DNA of 64,000 nucleotides, taken from an uncultured Lachnospiraceae bacterium (GTDB lineage: Bacteria; Bacillota; Clostridia; Lachnospirales; Lachnospiraceae). Positions within the stretch are counted from its first letter, which is position 1. Each line of letters opens with the position of its first letter. The notes beneath the pieces are model-generated. The model saw nothing but the letters and a program-made list of their open reading frames with translations, ran no database searches and was not told the origin of the DNA. The stretch covers positions 124,001 through 188,000 of the forward strand of contig CAJURH010000001.1 of NCBI GenBank assembly GCA_910588775.1, written 5' to 3'. Below, in pieces: positions 1 through 8,222 of the stretch. The translations under genes and the position numbers were made by a program.

Positions 1-816
1 TTTCTGGGGCAGAACGGCTCCATGACCAGAGACAAAAATCAGGCGTATTGCGTTACGGGAGAGGATATTCAGGAGACCATGGAGCGCATTGCAGGCTACT
101 CCATGTATGCATATGAGGAGGAAATCCGCCAGGGATATTTGACAGTACAGGGCGGCCACCGGGTGGGCATTGCCGGAAAGGCTGTTATGGATGGGGAGCA
201 TATCCGGAGTGTGAAATATATTTCTTATATCAATGTGCGGGTATCCCATCAGATAAAAGGATGCGCCACATTTCTGATGCCCTATGTCCGCTCGGACCAA
301 AGCATCTACCACACGCTGATTATCTCGCCTCCCCGGTGCGGGAAAACCACGATGCTGCGGGATATGATTCGCCAGATTTCCAATGGAGACGCACAATGTC
401 CGGGGCTTACGGTGGGGGTGGTGGATGAGCGATCGGAGATTGGCGGTTGCTACCAGGGGGTGGCCCAAAATGATTTGGGCATCCGCACGGATGTGCTGGA
501 CTGTTGCCCCAAAGCGGAAGGGATGATGATGCTGATTCGGTCTATGTCTCCTTCGGTGGTGGCGGTGGATGAGATCGGGGACTACAGGGATATCCATGCC
601 ATTGAGGCGGTAATTCATTGCGGCTGCAAGCTGATGGCAACAGTGCATGGGGATTCCATTGAAGACTTACAGCAGAAGCCCTTGTTTGAACGTCTGATGA
701 ACGAGCGGGTTTTTGAACGGTATATCTTTTTGCAAAGCCGGAAAAGAGCCGGAGAGGTGCGGGCCATTTTCGACCAGAGAGGGACGTGCCTCTATCAGGA
801 AGGGAGGAGCGTTTGA
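1..816 (+). CDS. spoIIIAA: stage III sporulation protein AA (SpoIIIAA), 5'-truncated by window edge
   Basis: SpoIIIAA is the cytoplasmic ATPase of the SpoIIIA-SpoIIQ channel that keeps the engulfed forespore active; it resembles secretion ATPases. The reading frame is open from base 1, before the first ATG at 22, so the true start lies upstream and only about 272 residues of a roughly 300-residue protein are seen. A Walker A motif (PPRCGKTT, coded near 328-351) and a Walker B-like VVAVDE (near 553-570) are present. The usual first glycine of the P-loop is serine here, a mild deviation. The stop overlaps the start of spoIIIAB, the first of seven tightly spaced spoIIIA genes downstream. Confidence 0.95.
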   Translation, partial: FLGQNGSMTRDKNQAYCVTGEDIQETMERIAGYSMYAYEEEIRQGYLTVQGGHRVGIAGKAVMDGEHIRSVKYISYINVRVSHQIKGCATFLMPYVRSDQSIYHTLIISPPRCGKTTMLRDMIRQISNGDAQCPGLTVGVVDERSEIGGCYQGVAQNDLGIRTDVLDCCPKAEGMMMLIRSMSPSVVAVDEIGDYRDIHAIEAVIHCGCKLMATVHGDSIEDLQQKPLFERLMNERVFERYIFLQSRKRAGEVRAIFDQRGTCLYQEGRSV

Positions 817-1331
817 TACGGATTTTGGGAGCTGTCCTGGTGGTGGCTGCCAGCGCGGGGATTGGTTTTTCTTATAGTTTCCGCCTGGGGCGCAGGTTGG
901 AGCAACTGCGGCAGCTTCAGAGGATGGCCATGCTGTTAAAAGGCGAGATTTCATACGGTTGCGCCGCGCTTCCGGAGGCGCTGTCTTGCGTGGGAAGAAA
1001 GCTGCCGGAGCCGTTTGCGCGTTTTCTGGGGCAGATGGCCGGGCGGTTAAGGGAATATCCGGATAAAAGTTTTCAGGAGGTTTTCCAGGAGGAAGCGGAG
1101 GAGAATTTAGAACAGTCAGCCTTGACGGCGAAGGATAAAGAAGCTCTTATGCAAATGGGCGCTTTTTTGGGTTATCTGGATAAAGATATGCAACTTAAGA
1201 CAATGGAGTTGTATTTGCAGGAACTGGAAAGAGAGATTGAGGACGCGAAAGATAGCGTTCCCGGCAAACAGAAACTTTGTCAAAGTCTGGGGATTATGGG
1301 AGGGCTGTTTCTGGCGATTTTGCTGATATAA
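813..1331 (+). CDS. spoIIIAB: stage III sporulation protein AB (SpoIIIAB)
   Basis: This is a membrane-anchored component of the SpoIIIA complex, related to GspF-like type II secretion platform proteins. The protein has an N-terminal hydrophobic segment (about residues 3-20), a helical soluble middle and a C-terminal hydrophobic end (GGLFLAILLI). The best start is TTG at 813, overlapping the spoIIIAA stop as TTGA and preceded by a good AGGGAGG site at 801-807. An upstream ATG at 786 in the same frame would put the ribosome binding site inside the gene. Length, about 172 residues, fits the family. Confidence 0.93.
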   Translation: MIRILGAVLVVAASAGIGFSYSFRLGRRLEQLRQLQRMAMLLKGEISYGCAALPEALSCVGRKLPEPFARFLGQMAGRLREYPDKSFQEVFQEEAEENLEQSALTAKDKEALMQMGAFLGYLDKDMQLKTMELYLQELEREIEDAKDSVPGKQKLCQSLGIMGGLFLAILLI

Positions 1332-1370
1332 AGCCGTCATAAGCAGTTTACGGGAGAATGGAGGAAATCC

Positions 1371-1565
1371 GTGGAAGTAAATATTATATTTAAAATTGCC
1401 GCGGTGGGCATCCTGGTGTCCATGTTAAGCCAGGTGCTAAAGCATAGTGGAAGAGATGAGCAGGCATTTCTAATTAGTCTGGCCGGACTTTTGATTGTTT
1501 TGTTCTGGCTGTTGCCTTATATTTATGAGCTATTTGAAACCATCAAAAATTTGTTTCTATTATAA
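1371..1565 (+). CDS. spoIIIAC: stage III sporulation protein AC (SpoIIIAC)
   Basis: This is a very small (64 residue) integral membrane protein with two hydrophobic helices, matching the usual 65-68 residue SpoIIIAC. It is part of the mother-cell membrane portion of the SpoIIIA channel. The start is GTG 1371, eight bases after a GGAGGAAA ribosome binding site. Its TAA stop shares a base with the ATG at 1565 that opens the next frame, which suggests translational coupling to spoIIIAD. Confidence 0.93.
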   Translation: MEVNIIFKIAAVGILVSMLSQVLKHSGRDEQAFLISLAGLLIVLFWLLPYIYELFETIKNLFLL

Positions 1566-1963
1566 TGGGGGAGGATATGGATATTGTCAGAATTTCTCTG
1601 TTGGGAATTGGGGGCGTGGTTCTGGGATTTTTGTTAAAAGAGAACAAGCCAGAGTACAGTTTCTATGTATCCTTCGGCGTAGGCATTGCAATTTTATTTT
1701 TGGCGGTTGGCAAGATACGCTATCTGTTTGATTCCATTTTGAGCCTGAAGAGCTATTTGCCCATGGACAGCGGTTATGTGGAAACGCTGTTGAAAATGGT
1801 GGGGATTACGTATATAGGCGAATTTTCTTCCGGCATCTGTAAAGATGCGGGTTATGGAGCCATTGGAAGCCAGATCGAGATGTTCAGTAAGCTGGCTATT
1901 ATGGCAGTGAGTATGCCTATTCTGCTGGCTTTGCTGGAAACCATCCATGGATTTTTGACATGA
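1565..1963 (+). CDS. spoIIIAD: stage III sporulation protein AD (SpoIIIAD)
   Basis: This multi-pass membrane protein of the SpoIIIA complex contains the conserved stretch reading roughly VETLLKMVGITYIGEF followed by KDAGYGAIGSQIE, characteristic of SpoIIIAD. Two starts are possible: ATG 1565, coupled to the spoIIIAC stop but without a ribosome binding site, and ATG 1577, whose product begins MDIVRI like family members but whose GGGGGAGG site is unusually close. The gene overlaps spoIIIAE by four bases (ATGA). Confidence 0.93.
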   Translation: MGEDMDIVRISLLGIGGVVLGFLLKENKPEYSFYVSFGVGIAILFLAVGKIRYLFDSILSLKSYLPMDSGYVETLLKMVGITYIGEFSSGICKDAGYGAIGSQIEMFSKLAIMAVSMPILLALLETIHGFLT

Positions 1964-3117
1964 GAGGGCCGAAGTGGTTTTTCTGGCTGTTTTTCTGGCT
2001 CTGCTGTGCCTTTACGCCCGCCGTCGTGCATGGGGCGACAGCGCAGCAGGAGAGTGAGGGACAGTCGGCGCAGGAATTGCTGGAGGACATGCAGTTGGAG
2101 GAAATCCAACAGATGGTGGATGAGATGCTGGGGGAGGATGCGTTTTCCCTGACCCAGGCGGTGCAGAATCTCATGTCCGGCCAGGATGTGGTGAATAAGG
2201 AAAAAGCGCTGGAGATGGTCGGGCGGATTTTTTTTTCTCAGTTTGATAAACAGAGGAAGCTGGTATCCCAGGCCCTCATTCTGACGCTTTTAGCGGCTTT
2301 GTTTACAAATTTTGCCCAGATTTTTGACCGGGGTCAGGTGGGGGAAATCGGGTTTTACATTGTGTATCTGTTGTTGTTCACATTACTGCTCAATGGTTAT
2401 TACAGCTTAAGTCAGCAGTTAGAGGAGCGGATTGCCGGGCTTTTGGAACTGATGAAAGGGCTGGCTCCGGCCTATTATCTGGCTGTGGCGGCGGCTTCAG
2501 GCGTGACCAGCGCGGCCATGTTTTACCAAATGGTTTTGATGTTGGTGGCGGCGGCGCAGTGGGTGATTCTGGCCTTTGTGCTGCCCTGCACGGGCCTTTA
2601 CGTGCTTTTGCAGATGGTCAACGGCCTGTCAAAGGAAGCGGTTTTGAGTAAACTGGCGGATCTTTTTCGCACTCTGGTGGAATGGGCCATGAAAACCATG
2701 ATGGGCGTGTTGGTGGGCATGCAGGTGATCCGGGGGTTGGTGTCGCCGGTGATCGACAGTCTGCGCCGGACAACCCTTGGGAAGACGGCCAGCGCCATCC
2801 CGGGGGTGGGAAATGCGCTGAATGCCGTGACGGAAATCGTGTTGGCCAGCGCGGTGCTGGTGCGCAACTGTCTGGGCGTGGCGTTTGTGCTGATTTTATT
2901 GATCTGGGGCGCGACTCCGTTGATTCAGTACAGCGTATGCGCCCTTTTGTATAAACTGGCGGCGGCGTTGGCGCAGCCGGTGTCGGACAAGCGGTTGGTG
3001 AGCTGCTTAAGCGTCATGGGCGAGGGCTGCAGCATGCTTTTGAAAATTTTGTTTACCACAGAACTGCTCTGCATGATCGCCATAGCGGTGCTGGCAGTGT
3101 CTTTTGGAGGTGGATAA
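1960..3117 (+). CDS. spoIIIAE: stage III sporulation protein AE (SpoIIIAE)
   Basis: SpoIIIAE is the largest polytopic membrane protein of the SpoIIIA complex. The 385-residue product has an N-terminal signal-like hydrophobic segment (residues 5-24), a polar region rich in glutamine and glutamate (residues 27-70), and then about seven hydrophobic helices. The start at 1960 overlaps the spoIIIAD stop. The central GLVSPVIDSLRRTTLGK and IPGVGNALNAVTE segments are family hallmarks. Confidence 0.94.
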   Translation: MRGPKWFFWLFFWLCCAFTPAVVHGATAQQESEGQSAQELLEDMQLEEIQQMVDEMLGEDAFSLTQAVQNLMSGQDVVNKEKALEMVGRIFFSQFDKQRKLVSQALILTLLAALFTNFAQIFDRGQVGEIGFYIVYLLLFTLLLNGYYSLSQQLEERIAGLLELMKGLAPAYYLAVAAASGVTSAAMFYQMVLMLVAAAQWVILAFVLPCTGLYVLLQMVNGLSKEAVLSKLADLFRTLVEWAMKTMMGVLVGMQVIRGLVSPVIDSLRRTTLGKTASAIPGVGNALNAVTEIVLASAVLVRNCLGVAFVLILLIWGATPLIQYSVCALLYKLAAALAQPVSDKRLVSCLSVMGEGCSMLLKILFTTELLCMIAIAVLAVSFGGG

Positions 3118-3118
3118 G

Positions 3119-3655
3119 ATGACCCAGGCGGTTTACCAGTGGGTGAGGAATCTGGCGGTTTATTACATTATTCTCACGGCTTTGATGCACATTATGCCCA
3201 ATTCCCAATATGGCAGGTATATCCGCTATTTCATGGGAATTTTGCTGATTTTGATTTTGGCCTCTCCGCTGTTTAACTTATTGCACCTGGAGGAGCGGAT
3301 GAATGAATTATTTCATAAGAAGATGTTGGAGGAAGAGTTCTGGCAACCGCAGTGGGGACAGATGCAGGAAGAGGCGCAGGCGCAGGAATACTATATGCAG
3401 GCATATGAACAGGAGGTGGCGGACCGGATTCGGGAATCTCTGGATGGCATATTGGGTGAAGCGTGTAAAGTTCTGGAGGTTCGGGTGCATATGGAGATAG
3501 AAGGGGAGTCCGGGAAATTGTGCGTGGGGGCGGTTCAGATATGGCTGTCCGGCGCGGAAAATCAGTGGATGAGGGAGAGGGTGGAGAATGAGCTGGGAGA
3601 ATCTTACGAAATCACAAGAGAAAGGCTGGAGCTTTTCTTTGAAGAAATGGGGTAA
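3119..3655 (+). CDS. spoIIIAF: stage III sporulation protein AF (SpoIIIAF)
   Basis: SpoIIIAF has two N-terminal transmembrane helices (about residues 13-30 and 37-55) followed by a soluble domain exposed to the intermembrane space between mother cell and forespore, where it is thought to form rings. The start ATG 3119 follows a GGAGGTGG site that lies at the very end of spoIIIAE; the longer in-frame TTG at 3104 would bury that site. The middle (residues 70-110) is glutamine- and glutamate-rich. The 3' end overlaps spoIIIAG by 68 bases. Confidence 0.92.
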   Translation: MTQAVYQWVRNLAVYYIILTALMHIMPNSQYGRYIRYFMGILLILILASPLFNLLHLEERMNELFHKKMLEEEFWQPQWGQMQEEAQAQEYYMQAYEQEVADRIRESLDGILGEACKVLEVRVHMEIEGESGKLCVGAVQIWLSGAENQWMRERVENELGESYEITRERLELFFEEMG

Positions 3656-4076
3656 ACAGCAGTGGCTGGTGATGCTGCTTCTGGGGCTGCTTCTTTTGGT
3701 GACAGCCATTCCCGTTAAGAAACCGGCCAGCCAGACGGCGTCGGAGGAGGTGGAAAACGACGGATATAGAAGTTCCTATGGTAACGCCAATTTGACTTCT
3801 CAAGCTTTGACAGAGAAAATGGCGCTGGAGCAGCAGTTGGAGGAACTGCTTTTGCAGGTGGAGGGCATCGGGCAGGTGCGGGTGATGCTGATGCTGGAAA
3901 ATTCGTCCGACAGCATCACCTCTTTTTCGTCCCAAAATCCGGAAGTTTCCATACAAGGCGTGCTGATTGTGGCGCAGGGAGGGGACAATTCTGTGACTGT
4001 GCGAAATATTCAGGAGGCAGTTATGGCATTATTTCAGGTGGAAGCCCATAAAATTAAAGTGATGAAAATGAAATAA
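3588..4076 (+). CDS. spoIIIAG: stage III sporulation protein AG (SpoIIIAG), short form
   Basis: SpoIIIAG is the ring-forming channel protein, with one N-terminal membrane helix (residues 27-42) and a C-terminal ring-building domain (about 80-162, with VRVMLMLENSSD). At 162 residues it is clearly shorter than the roughly 230-residue Bacillus subtilis protein, as in many clostridia. No later ATG precedes the membrane helix, so the ATG at 3588 inside spoIIIAF is accepted, implying a long 68-base overlap. Confidence 0.9.
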   Translation: MSWENLTKSQEKGWSFSLKKWGKQQWLVMLLLGLLLLVTAIPVKKPASQTASEEVENDGYRSSYGNANLTSQALTEKMALEQQLEELLLQVEGIGQVRVMLMLENSSDSITSFSSQNPEVSIQGVLIVAQGGDNSVTVRNIQEAVMALFQVEAHKIKVMKMK

Positions 4077-4090
4077 TAAAGGAGAGGAAA

Positions 4091-4837
4091 GTGAAGAAAG
4101 TTTTCAAGAAAAATCAAGTGATCATTACGGCGCTGGCAATCATGATTGCCGTGGCAGGCTATCTGAGCTTTTCCGATGTGGATTTCGGAATGAAAGAGGC
4201 CAGCACGGAGACTGCGGACAGCAACATCCTGGAGGACGATGTCTTAAAGGATATTGAAAGTCTGGATTACGATGTAAGCGATGAGACAGCTCTGCTGGAG
4301 GAAAACGGCTTAAGCGCCACAGGGCAGGCGTCTCCCACAGAATCGCCACAGGCGGAAGATGGAACCGGAACGGAAGCGGGAACCGAAGATACAGCCACGC
4401 CAGAAAGCGGCGCGGAGGATGGCGCACAGGAAGACGTAAGCACAGACACCCCTGGCGAGGCGGTGCTCACAGGGTCCACGGGATTTGCGGCGCAGGCTAA
4501 GATAAGCCGTGAGCAGGTGCGTTCCCAGAATAAGGAAAACCTGATGCAGATTATTGACAATCCCGACGTATCCGAAGAACAGAAGCAGGAAGCGGTGGCC
4601 AGCATGGTTACGTTGTCAGAGACGGCCGAGCGGGAATCGGCGGCGGAAGTGCTTCTGGAGTCCAAAGGATTTGCGGACGTGGTGGTGAACCTTACCGGAA
4701 ACAGCGCAGACGTGGTGGTGCCGGATAATCAGTTGGATGACACGTCACGGGCGCAGATTGAGGACATTGTGAAGCGCAAAACAGAGATCGCGCCGGAAAA
4801 CATTGTGATTACGCCACTTAGCCAGGCGTCAGATTGA
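4091..4837 (+). CDS. spoIIIAH: stage III sporulation protein AH (SpoIIIAH)
   Basis: SpoIIIAH is the mother-cell partner of forespore SpoIIQ across the intermembrane space. A single N-terminal helix (residues 8-28) is followed by a long acidic linker rich in Ala, Glu, Thr and Pro (about 60-130), then the conserved ring-building domain (about 140-248, with SEEQKQEA and the NAD-type VVVPD segment). The start is GTG 4091 behind GGAGAGG. It is the last gene of the operon; a nested hairpin follows at 4858-4925. Confidence 0.93.
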   Translation: MKKVFKKNQVIITALAIMIAVAGYLSFSDVDFGMKEASTETADSNILEDDVLKDIESLDYDVSDETALLEENGLSATGQASPTESPQAEDGTGTEAGTEDTATPESGAEDGAQEDVSTDTPGEAVLTGSTGFAAQAKISREQVRSQNKENLMQIIDNPDVSEEQKQEAVASMVTLSETAERESAAEVLLESKGFADVVVNLTGNSADVVVPDNQLDDTSRAQIEDIVKRKTEIAPENIVITPLSQASD

Positions 4838-4857
4838 AATGTGCGCCTTGCCAGTTA

Positions 4858-4925
4858 CTGTTCACAACATACGGGCGCTCTGGTGACGGCATCCGGCCCA
4901 TTTATACGTGGCGCCCTGTGAACAG
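4858..4925. repeat. nested inverted repeat between spoIIIAH and prfC
   Basis: CTGTTCACA (4858-4866) pairs perfectly with TGTGAACAG (4917-4925), and inside it GGGCGC (4873-4878) pairs with GCGCCC (4911-4916). Together they give a long hairpin with a six-base bulge on one side. It lies just after spoIIIAH and just before the prfC promoter. No T-run follows, so it is not a standard intrinsic terminator, but it may end or insulate spoIIIA transcription. Confidence 0.6.
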
Positions 4926-4931
4926 AAGCCC

Positions 4932-4960
4932 TTGACAGTCCGTTTCCGGTGTAATAGAAT
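4932..4960 (+). promoter_or_regulatory. predicted vegetative promoter of prfC
   Basis: TTGACA at 4932-4937 and TAGAAT at 4955-4960 are separated by exactly 17 bases, a near-consensus sigma-A promoter 40 bases upstream of the prfC start codon. Confidence 0.8.
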
Positions 4961-5000
4961 GGAAGCGTTGTAAAGAAAAGGGAACTACAGGAGGTTTACG

Positions 5001-6590
5001 GTGCCAAAATACACGAAAGAGATTGAGAAAAGGCGCACGTTTGCGATTATATCCCACCCGGACGCCGGGAAAACCACGCTGACGGAAAAGTTTCTGCTGT
5101 ATGGCGGGGCAATCAATCTGGCTGGTTCGGTGAAAGGGAAAGCGACAGCCAGACATGCGGTATCGGACTGGATGGAAATTGAGAAGGAGAGAGGAATTTC
5201 TGTGACTTCTTCCGTTCTGCAATTTCATTACGATAATTATTGCATTAACATATTGGACACCCCGGGGCATCAGGATTTTTCCGAGGACACATACCGGACT
5301 TTGATGGCCGCGGATTCTGCGGTGATGGTCATTGATGGATCAAAGGGAGTGGAGGCGCAGACCCGCAAACTGTTCAAGGTTTGCGTCATGCGCCATATCC
5401 CTATTTTCACATTTATCAATAAGATGGACAGAGACGCCAATGATACCTTTGACTTATTGGATGAAATCGAAAAAGAACTGGGAATCGCCACCTGCCCCAT
5501 AAACTGGCCGATCGGGTCGGGGAAAGCGTTCCGGGGAGTTTATGACCGCCAGACAAAAAAGGTGCTCACATTCGCCGACACCAAGAAGGGGACCCAGGAG
5601 GGAACCGGTGAGGAGATTGCCCTTTCCGATTCCCATTTGCTGGATATCCTGGATGGGGAGCAAAAAGATACGCTGTTGGAGGAAATCGAACTTTTAGACG
5701 GCGCCAGCGCGGAATTCGACCAGGATCTGGTGGATCAGGGGAAATTATCCCCGGTGTTCTTCGGCTCTGCACTGACAAACTTCGGCGTGGAGACCTTCCT
5801 GAAACATTTTCTGGCCATGACGGCTTCCCCGCTGGCCCGGGTTTCGGACAAAGGTGAGATTGACCCCATGGGGGATGATTTCTCCGCTTTCGTGTTCAAG
5901 ATTCAGGCCAACATGAACAAAGCGCATCGGGACAGGCTGGCTTTTCTACGCATCTGTTCCGGTCGGTTCGATTCCAGCGAAGAAGTGTACCACGTGCAGG
6001 GAAACCGGAAGATGCGTCTGTCCCAGCCCCAGCAGATGATGGCCCAGTCCAGACATGTGGTGGAGGAAGCCTATGCAGGGGATATCATCGGCGTGTTCGA
6101 CCCTGGGATTTTCTCCATCGGCGATACAGTGTGTAAGCCCGGGGAGAAATTCGCCTATGCGGGGATTCCCACCTTTGCGCCGGAGCATTTCGCCCGGGTG
6201 CGCCAGGTGGACACTATGAAGAGAAAACAGTTTACAAAAGGGGTCAATCAGATTGCCCAGGAAGGCGCCATCCAGATTTTTCAGGAACTGGACTCTGGAA
6301 TGGAGGAAATTATTGTGGGCGTGGTGGGTGTGCTACAGTTTGACGTGTTAAAATACCGTCTGCAAAATGAATACAATGTGGAAATCATTTTGGAAAATCT
6401 GCCCTATGAGCATCTGCGCTGGATCGCCAATCCCGATGAGATGGATGTGAAGAAAATTATGGGCACCTCCGACATGAAGAAAGTCACGGATCTGAAAGGG
6501 AACCCCCTACTTTTGTTTGTCAACGCCTGGAGCGTGGGGATGACTTTGGATCGAAATGAAGGGCTTGTCCTGTCCGAATTTGGCATTTGA
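5001..6590 (+). CDS. prfC: peptide chain release factor 3
   Basis: RF3 is a ribosomal GTPase that removes class I release factors after termination. The 529-residue length equals the usual size. The G domain motifs are visible: SHPDAGKTT (residues 18-26), DTPGHQDFSED (near 87-97) and NKMD (near 141-144), followed by beta-barrel domains. The start is GTG 5001 after AGGAGG. It stands alone, with a near-consensus promoter upstream and a hairpin terminator downstream, so it appears monocistronic. Confidence 0.96.
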   Translation: MPKYTKEIEKRRTFAIISHPDAGKTTLTEKFLLYGGAINLAGSVKGKATARHAVSDWMEIEKERGISVTSSVLQFHYDNYCINILDTPGHQDFSEDTYRTLMAADSAVMVIDGSKGVEAQTRKLFKVCVMRHIPIFTFINKMDRDANDTFDLLDEIEKELGIATCPINWPIGSGKAFRGVYDRQTKKVLTFADTKKGTQEGTGEEIALSDSHLLDILDGEQKDTLLEEIELLDGASAEFDQDLVDQGKLSPVFFGSALTNFGVETFLKHFLAMTASPLARVSDKGEIDPMGDDFSAFVFKIQANMNKAHRDRLAFLRICSGRFDSSEEVYHVQGNRKMRLSQPQQMMAQSRHVVEEAYAGDIIGVFDPGIFSIGDTVCKPGEKFAYAGIPTFAPEHFARVRQVDTMKRKQFTKGVNQIAQEGAIQIFQELDSGMEEIIVGVVGVLQFDVLKYRLQNEYNVEIILENLPYEHLRWIANPDEMDVKKIMGTSDMKKVTDLKGNPLLLFVNAWSVGMTLDRNEGLVLSEFGI

Positions 6591-6609
6591 TAAAAAAGAA
6601 TCCTGTTGA

Positions 6610-6644
6610 AACCAGCCGTACCTGTCTGAAGGCGGCTGGTTTTT
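6610..6644 (+). terminator. intrinsic terminator of prfC
   Basis: AACCAGCCG (6610-6618) and CGGCTGGTT (6633-6641) form a perfect nine-pair stem followed by T residues, 20 bases after the prfC stop. Confidence 0.85.
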
Positions 6645-6672
6645 GACATTTTTTTAGAATTTGTGGTAAAAT
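6643..6672 (+). promoter_or_regulatory. predicted promoter of the Dabb gene
   Basis: TTGACA (6643-6648) and TAAAAT (6667-6672) are 18 bases apart, with a TG one base upstream of the -10 (extended -10). The -35 box overlaps the tail of the prfC terminator, a compact arrangement. Confidence 0.7.
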
Positions 6673-6703
6673 GGTTTTAAAAAAATGTAGTGGGAGGAAA
6701 AAG

Positions 6704-7009
6704 ATGTTTAGACATGTGATCCTATGGCAGCTCAAAGATGAGCTTGCACAGGAGGAAAAAGAGAAGGTGAAGCTGGGGGTCAAACAGGGTTTGGAGGGGT
6801 TGCAGGGAAAGATCCCCGGACTCTTGGAGATTCGTGTGTACATAGATGGGGCCGCGTCTTCCAACGCGGATGTGATGCTGGATTCAGTCTTCACCGATGA
6901 GGATTCTCTGAGAAATTATGCCGTTCACCCAGAGCATGTGCGCGTGGCGGACAGCCAGGTGCGTCCGTATATGAAGACCCGGATCTGCATGGACTATGAA
7001 GATTCGTGA
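6704..7009 (+). CDS. Dabb (stress-responsive alpha/beta barrel) domain protein
   Basis: This small 101-residue protein starts MFRHVILWQLKD, the hallmark of the Dabb family of dimeric ferredoxin-like barrels, and continues with a GLLEIRV strand and the conserved FxxxxxLxxYxxHPxH segment (residues about 63-79). The start is ATG 6704, eight bases after GGGAGG; a longer in-frame ATG at 6671 lies inside the predicted -10 box. Family members range from stress proteins to small-molecule cyclases, and nothing here fixes a substrate. Confidence 0.85.
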   Translation: MFRHVILWQLKDELAQEEKEKVKLGVKQGLEGLQGKIPGLLEIRVYIDGAASSNADVMLDSVFTDEDSLRNYAVHPEHVRVADSQVRPYMKTRICMDYEDS

Positions 7010-7076
7010 TTGTGTAGTTGGGCATGGATAAAAAGGCGGAGCGGATTTTCACAGGAAACAAGAATCGAGGTGCGGT

Positions 7077-7511
7077 ATGCAGATATCAAGTAGATTTACG
7101 ATCGCGGTCCATGTGCTCATATGTATTGAGGCATTTAAAAATGATTATAAAGTTACAAGTGATTTTCTTGCGTCAAGCGTGAATGTAAACCCTGTAGTTA
7201 TAAGACGTCTGTTGCAGCAGCTAAAAAAAGCGGGACTGATAAATGTGAAGCGGGGAAGTGGAGGAGCGGATATAGAAAAACCCTTAGATGAGATTACATT
7301 ATTGGATTTATACCATGCAGTGGAATGCGTGGAAAATGGAGAGCTTTTTCATTTCCATGAAAGTCCCAATCCACTTTGCCCTGTGGGGAAAAATATCCAT
7401 GCACTGTTGGATGGAAGGCTGGATGAAGTCCAGAAAGCAATGGAAGAGGAAATGAGCTCGGTATCTATACAGGATATTATGAATGATGCGGAAAAATTGA
7501 TACAGATATAA
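7077..7511 (+). CDS. Rrf2 family transcriptional regulator
   Basis: The protein is a 144-residue Rrf2-type DNA-binding protein. The winged helix spans about residues 1-65 (QISSRFTIAVHVL, then the VNPVVIRRLLQQLKKAGLI recognition region and the RGSGGA wing). It has a single Cys (PLCPVG, near residue 100) rather than the three-cysteine iron-sulfur set of IscR or NsrR, so it is closer to the YwnA-like cluster-free branch. It lies directly upstream of the cupin gene, whose promoter is flanked by a perfect inverted repeat at 7626/7681, a likely binding site. Confidence 0.9.
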   Translation: MQISSRFTIAVHVLICIEAFKNDYKVTSDFLASSVNVNPVVIRRLLQQLKKAGLINVKRGSGGADIEKPLDEITLLDLYHAVECVENGELFHFHESPNPLCPVGKNIHALLDGRLDEVQKAMEEEMSSVSIQDIMNDAEKLIQI

Positions 7512-7571
7512 AACCTGCATGCGCCCGCGGATGAACGTGTGACATCTGTTTAGCGGTGGATTTTTATAGGG

Positions 7572-7616
7572 AAACTCCCGTAGTTCTGTTTGACATAGAG
7601 CTGCGGGAGTTTTTAT
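7572..7616 (+). terminator. intrinsic terminator after the Rrf2 gene
   Basis: AAACTCCCG (7572-7580) pairs with CGGGAGTTT (7604-7612) and runs into further T residues, giving a nine-pair stem with a U-tail. Confidence 0.8.
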
Positions 7617-7625
7617 AAAAAATTA

Positions 7626-7690
7626 TGTTGTAACTATTGACATTACGATTGAAGGGTGATACTATTGATGTATCAAGAAAAGTTACAACA
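7626..7690 (+). promoter_or_regulatory. cupin gene promoter flanked by a perfect inverted repeat
   Basis: A sigma-A promoter, TTGACA (7637-7642), 17 bases, TACTAT (7660-7665), is bracketed by TGTTGTAACT (7626-7635) and its exact reverse complement AGTTACAACA (7681-7690). Each arm contains a GTT-NN-AAC mini-palindrome. A further palindrome, TTGAT-GT-ATCAA (7665-7676), covers the transcription start. The arms' centres are 55 bases apart, about five helical turns, as expected for paired operator sites on one DNA face. Confidence 0.75.
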
Positions 7691-7710
7691 AATATTTGGA
7701 GGTAAAGAAG

Positions 7711-8067
7711 ATGGAGAATTTTAGCAAGGTACGCGTAGCGCAGGACGAGAGAACAGAACTTCATGACAAACTTTCTTTGACAGGAGCGGAAATTAGCATG
7801 AACTATCTGCCAGCAGGGGCAAACGTGCCCTTTATCCATTCCCATAAGAACAACGAAGAGATCTATGCCGTTCTTGAAGGGAAAGGAAAAGTCATTATTG
7901 ATGGAGAAGAGGTGGAACTTGCGGCTGGCGATTGGATTCGCATTTCCCCGGCAGGGAAAAGACAGTTTTTTGCGGCGGAGGATTCAGCGATTCGTTTCGT
8001 GTGCATTCAGGTGAAAGAGAATTCTCTTGAGGGATACACGATGGACGACGCAGTGGTTCAGAATTAG
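7711..8067 (+). CDS. cupin domain protein
   Basis: This is a single-domain cupin of 118 residues. Cupin motif 1 is visible as HSHKNNEEIYAVLEGKG, with the metal-binding pattern H-x-H and E; motif 2 is less typical because the late histidine is replaced (SPAGKRQFFA). The start is ATG 7711, seven bases after GGAGGT; an in-frame TTG at 7696 overlaps that site. Its promoter carries an operator-like inverted repeat and the upstream gene is an Rrf2 regulator, so it is probably the regulator's target. The ligand is unknown. Confidence 0.87.
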   Translation: MENFSKVRVAQDERTELHDKLSLTGAEISMNYLPAGANVPFIHSHKNNEEIYAVLEGKGKVIIDGEEVELAAGDWIRISPAGKRQFFAAEDSAIRFVCIQVKENSLEGYTMDDAVVQN

Positions 8068-8087
8068 AAAGGATATTCCATAGGGCG

Positions 8088-8130
8088 TCTGTTAGAGCGG
8101 CTTTTGAGCGCACTCTAACGGTCGCTTTTT
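8088..8130 (+). terminator. possible terminator after the cupin gene
   Basis: GTTAGAG (8091-8097) pairs with CTCTAAC (8113-8119) and a T5 run starts at 8126. The gap of six bases between stem and T-run makes this a weak candidate. Confidence 0.4.
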
Positions 8131-8222
8131 GATCTTTAATAGGTGATTTCTTGCGGGATATCCGGTATAATGGGACAATAAGATGAAAAGTTGTGGAGGG
8201 CAAACGAGAAAAGGAGCGCGCA

